This document shows positions 15,482-15,664 of a stretch of DNA of 15,664 nt, piece after piece. The notes beneath the pieces were generated by a model. That model saw nothing but the letters and a program-made list of their open reading frames with translations. It searched no databases and had not been told where the DNA came from. Origin of the DNA: Eubacterium sp. (lineage in GTDB: Bacteria > Bacillota > Clostridia > Oscillospirales > Acutalibacteraceae); assembly GCA_029054965.1 (NCBI GenBank), contig JAIDEF010000108.1:1-15664 (forward strand), given 5' to 3'. A program made the position numbers and the translations under genes. How positions within the stretch are numbered: position 1 is the first letter of the stretch; each line of letters opens with the position of its first letter.

Positions 15482-15652
15482 GCAGAGAAAAACACGCATA
15501 AAATCAGTGTTCGCAAGTCACTGACTGCATAGTTACCTATCGGTGAATGTCGCCCGGTTTAAAATCGGACATACTCCGCTGAAATTACCACTTGGGTTAG
15601 TAGTGCAACCTCCAGCATCATCGCATATCTAAAATTGGTGATAGTTGCGTAC

Positions 15653-15660
15653 TATATATA
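15653..15660 (-). promoter_or_regulatory. possible −10 element at the window edge
   Basis: TATATATA on the minus strand would suit a −10 box for a transcript of about 270 untranslated bases before rpsJ. The −35 region would lie outside the window, so this cannot be judged. Confidence 0.2.
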
Positions 15661-15664
15661 AATA

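Larger units (their letters stand above)
15375..15664 (-). promoter_or_regulatory. structured leader of the S10 cluster
   Basis: About 290 bases upstream of rpsJ carry no convincing gene. On the minus strand it has a chain of small stems: GGTT/AACC (15595–15610), ATAG-GTAA-CTAT with a GNRA-type loop (15529–15540), TCAGTG/CACTGA (15504–15524), an 8-bp CCGAATGA/TCATTCGG stem (15459–15481), and CACG/CGTG (15421–15434). A conserved regulatory role for this leader is likely from its length alone, since the S10 operon of E. coli is controlled by L4 in its leader. I do not recognise a named RNA family here. The promoter probably lies at or beyond the window edge. Confidence 0.5.

Noticed and set aside
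1..15664. Mobile elements, CRISPR arrays, tRNA or rRNA genes, phage or defence genes
   Set aside because: Every stretch over 100 bases except the S10 leader is covered by a recognised housekeeping gene; no transposase, repeat–spacer array or cloverleaf was seen.

Overview
This window is a complete S10–spc–alpha ribosomal-protein supercluster, with every gene on the minus strand, so transcription runs from high to low coordinates. It suggests a low-to-moderate GC Gram-positive bacterium of the class Clostridia. The basis is strong AGGAGG-type ribosome binding sites, the order secY–adk–map–infA–rpmJ–rpsM–rpsK–rpsD–rpoA–rplQ, a zinc-type S14, S4, L36 and L24, and a zinc-type adenylate kinase. 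A ruminococcal (Oscillospiraceae-like) source is my guess from general resemblance; no search was possible.

Layout in transcription order. Positions 15664–15375 are a roughly 290-base untranslated leader with several small hairpins and no convincing gene. The S10 block (15374–10238) encodes S10, L3, L4, L23, L2, S19, L22, S3, L16, L29 and S17. The spc block (10140–4803) encodes L14, L24, L5, S14, S8, L6, L18, S5, L30, L15 and SecY. The alpha-type block (4783–134) encodes adenylate kinase, methionine aminopeptidase, IF-1, L36, S13, S11, S4, the RNA polymerase alpha subunit and L17. A 10-bp GC-containing hairpin with a U tract at 76–109 closes the unit. Positions 1–75 hold two further small inverted repeats and no supportable gene.

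The genes build both ribosomal subunits (L2, L3, L4, L22 and L23 around the peptidyl-transferase centre and exit tunnel; S3, S4 and S5 at the mRNA entry; S10, S14 and S19 in the 30S head). The same transcript carries the membrane channel for nascent proteins (SecY), N-terminal Met removal (Map), nucleotide balance (Adk), initiation (IF-1) and transcription (RpoA). Spacing is mostly 10–25 bases, with three TAATG stop–start overlaps. Longer gaps lie before rplC, rplB, rplN, infA and rpoA, and each contains a short inverted repeat; these are the best places to look for local regulation.

Thirty-one protein genes are called. rpmJ and rpmD are short, and I placed them by reading the frames directly. 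Two genes, rplN and rpsN, use GTG starts. I found no mobile element, CRISPR array, RNA gene, frameshift or foreign-looking gene, and no evidence for an undescribed multi-gene system. What is left to explain is the regulatory RNA in the leader and the gaps.
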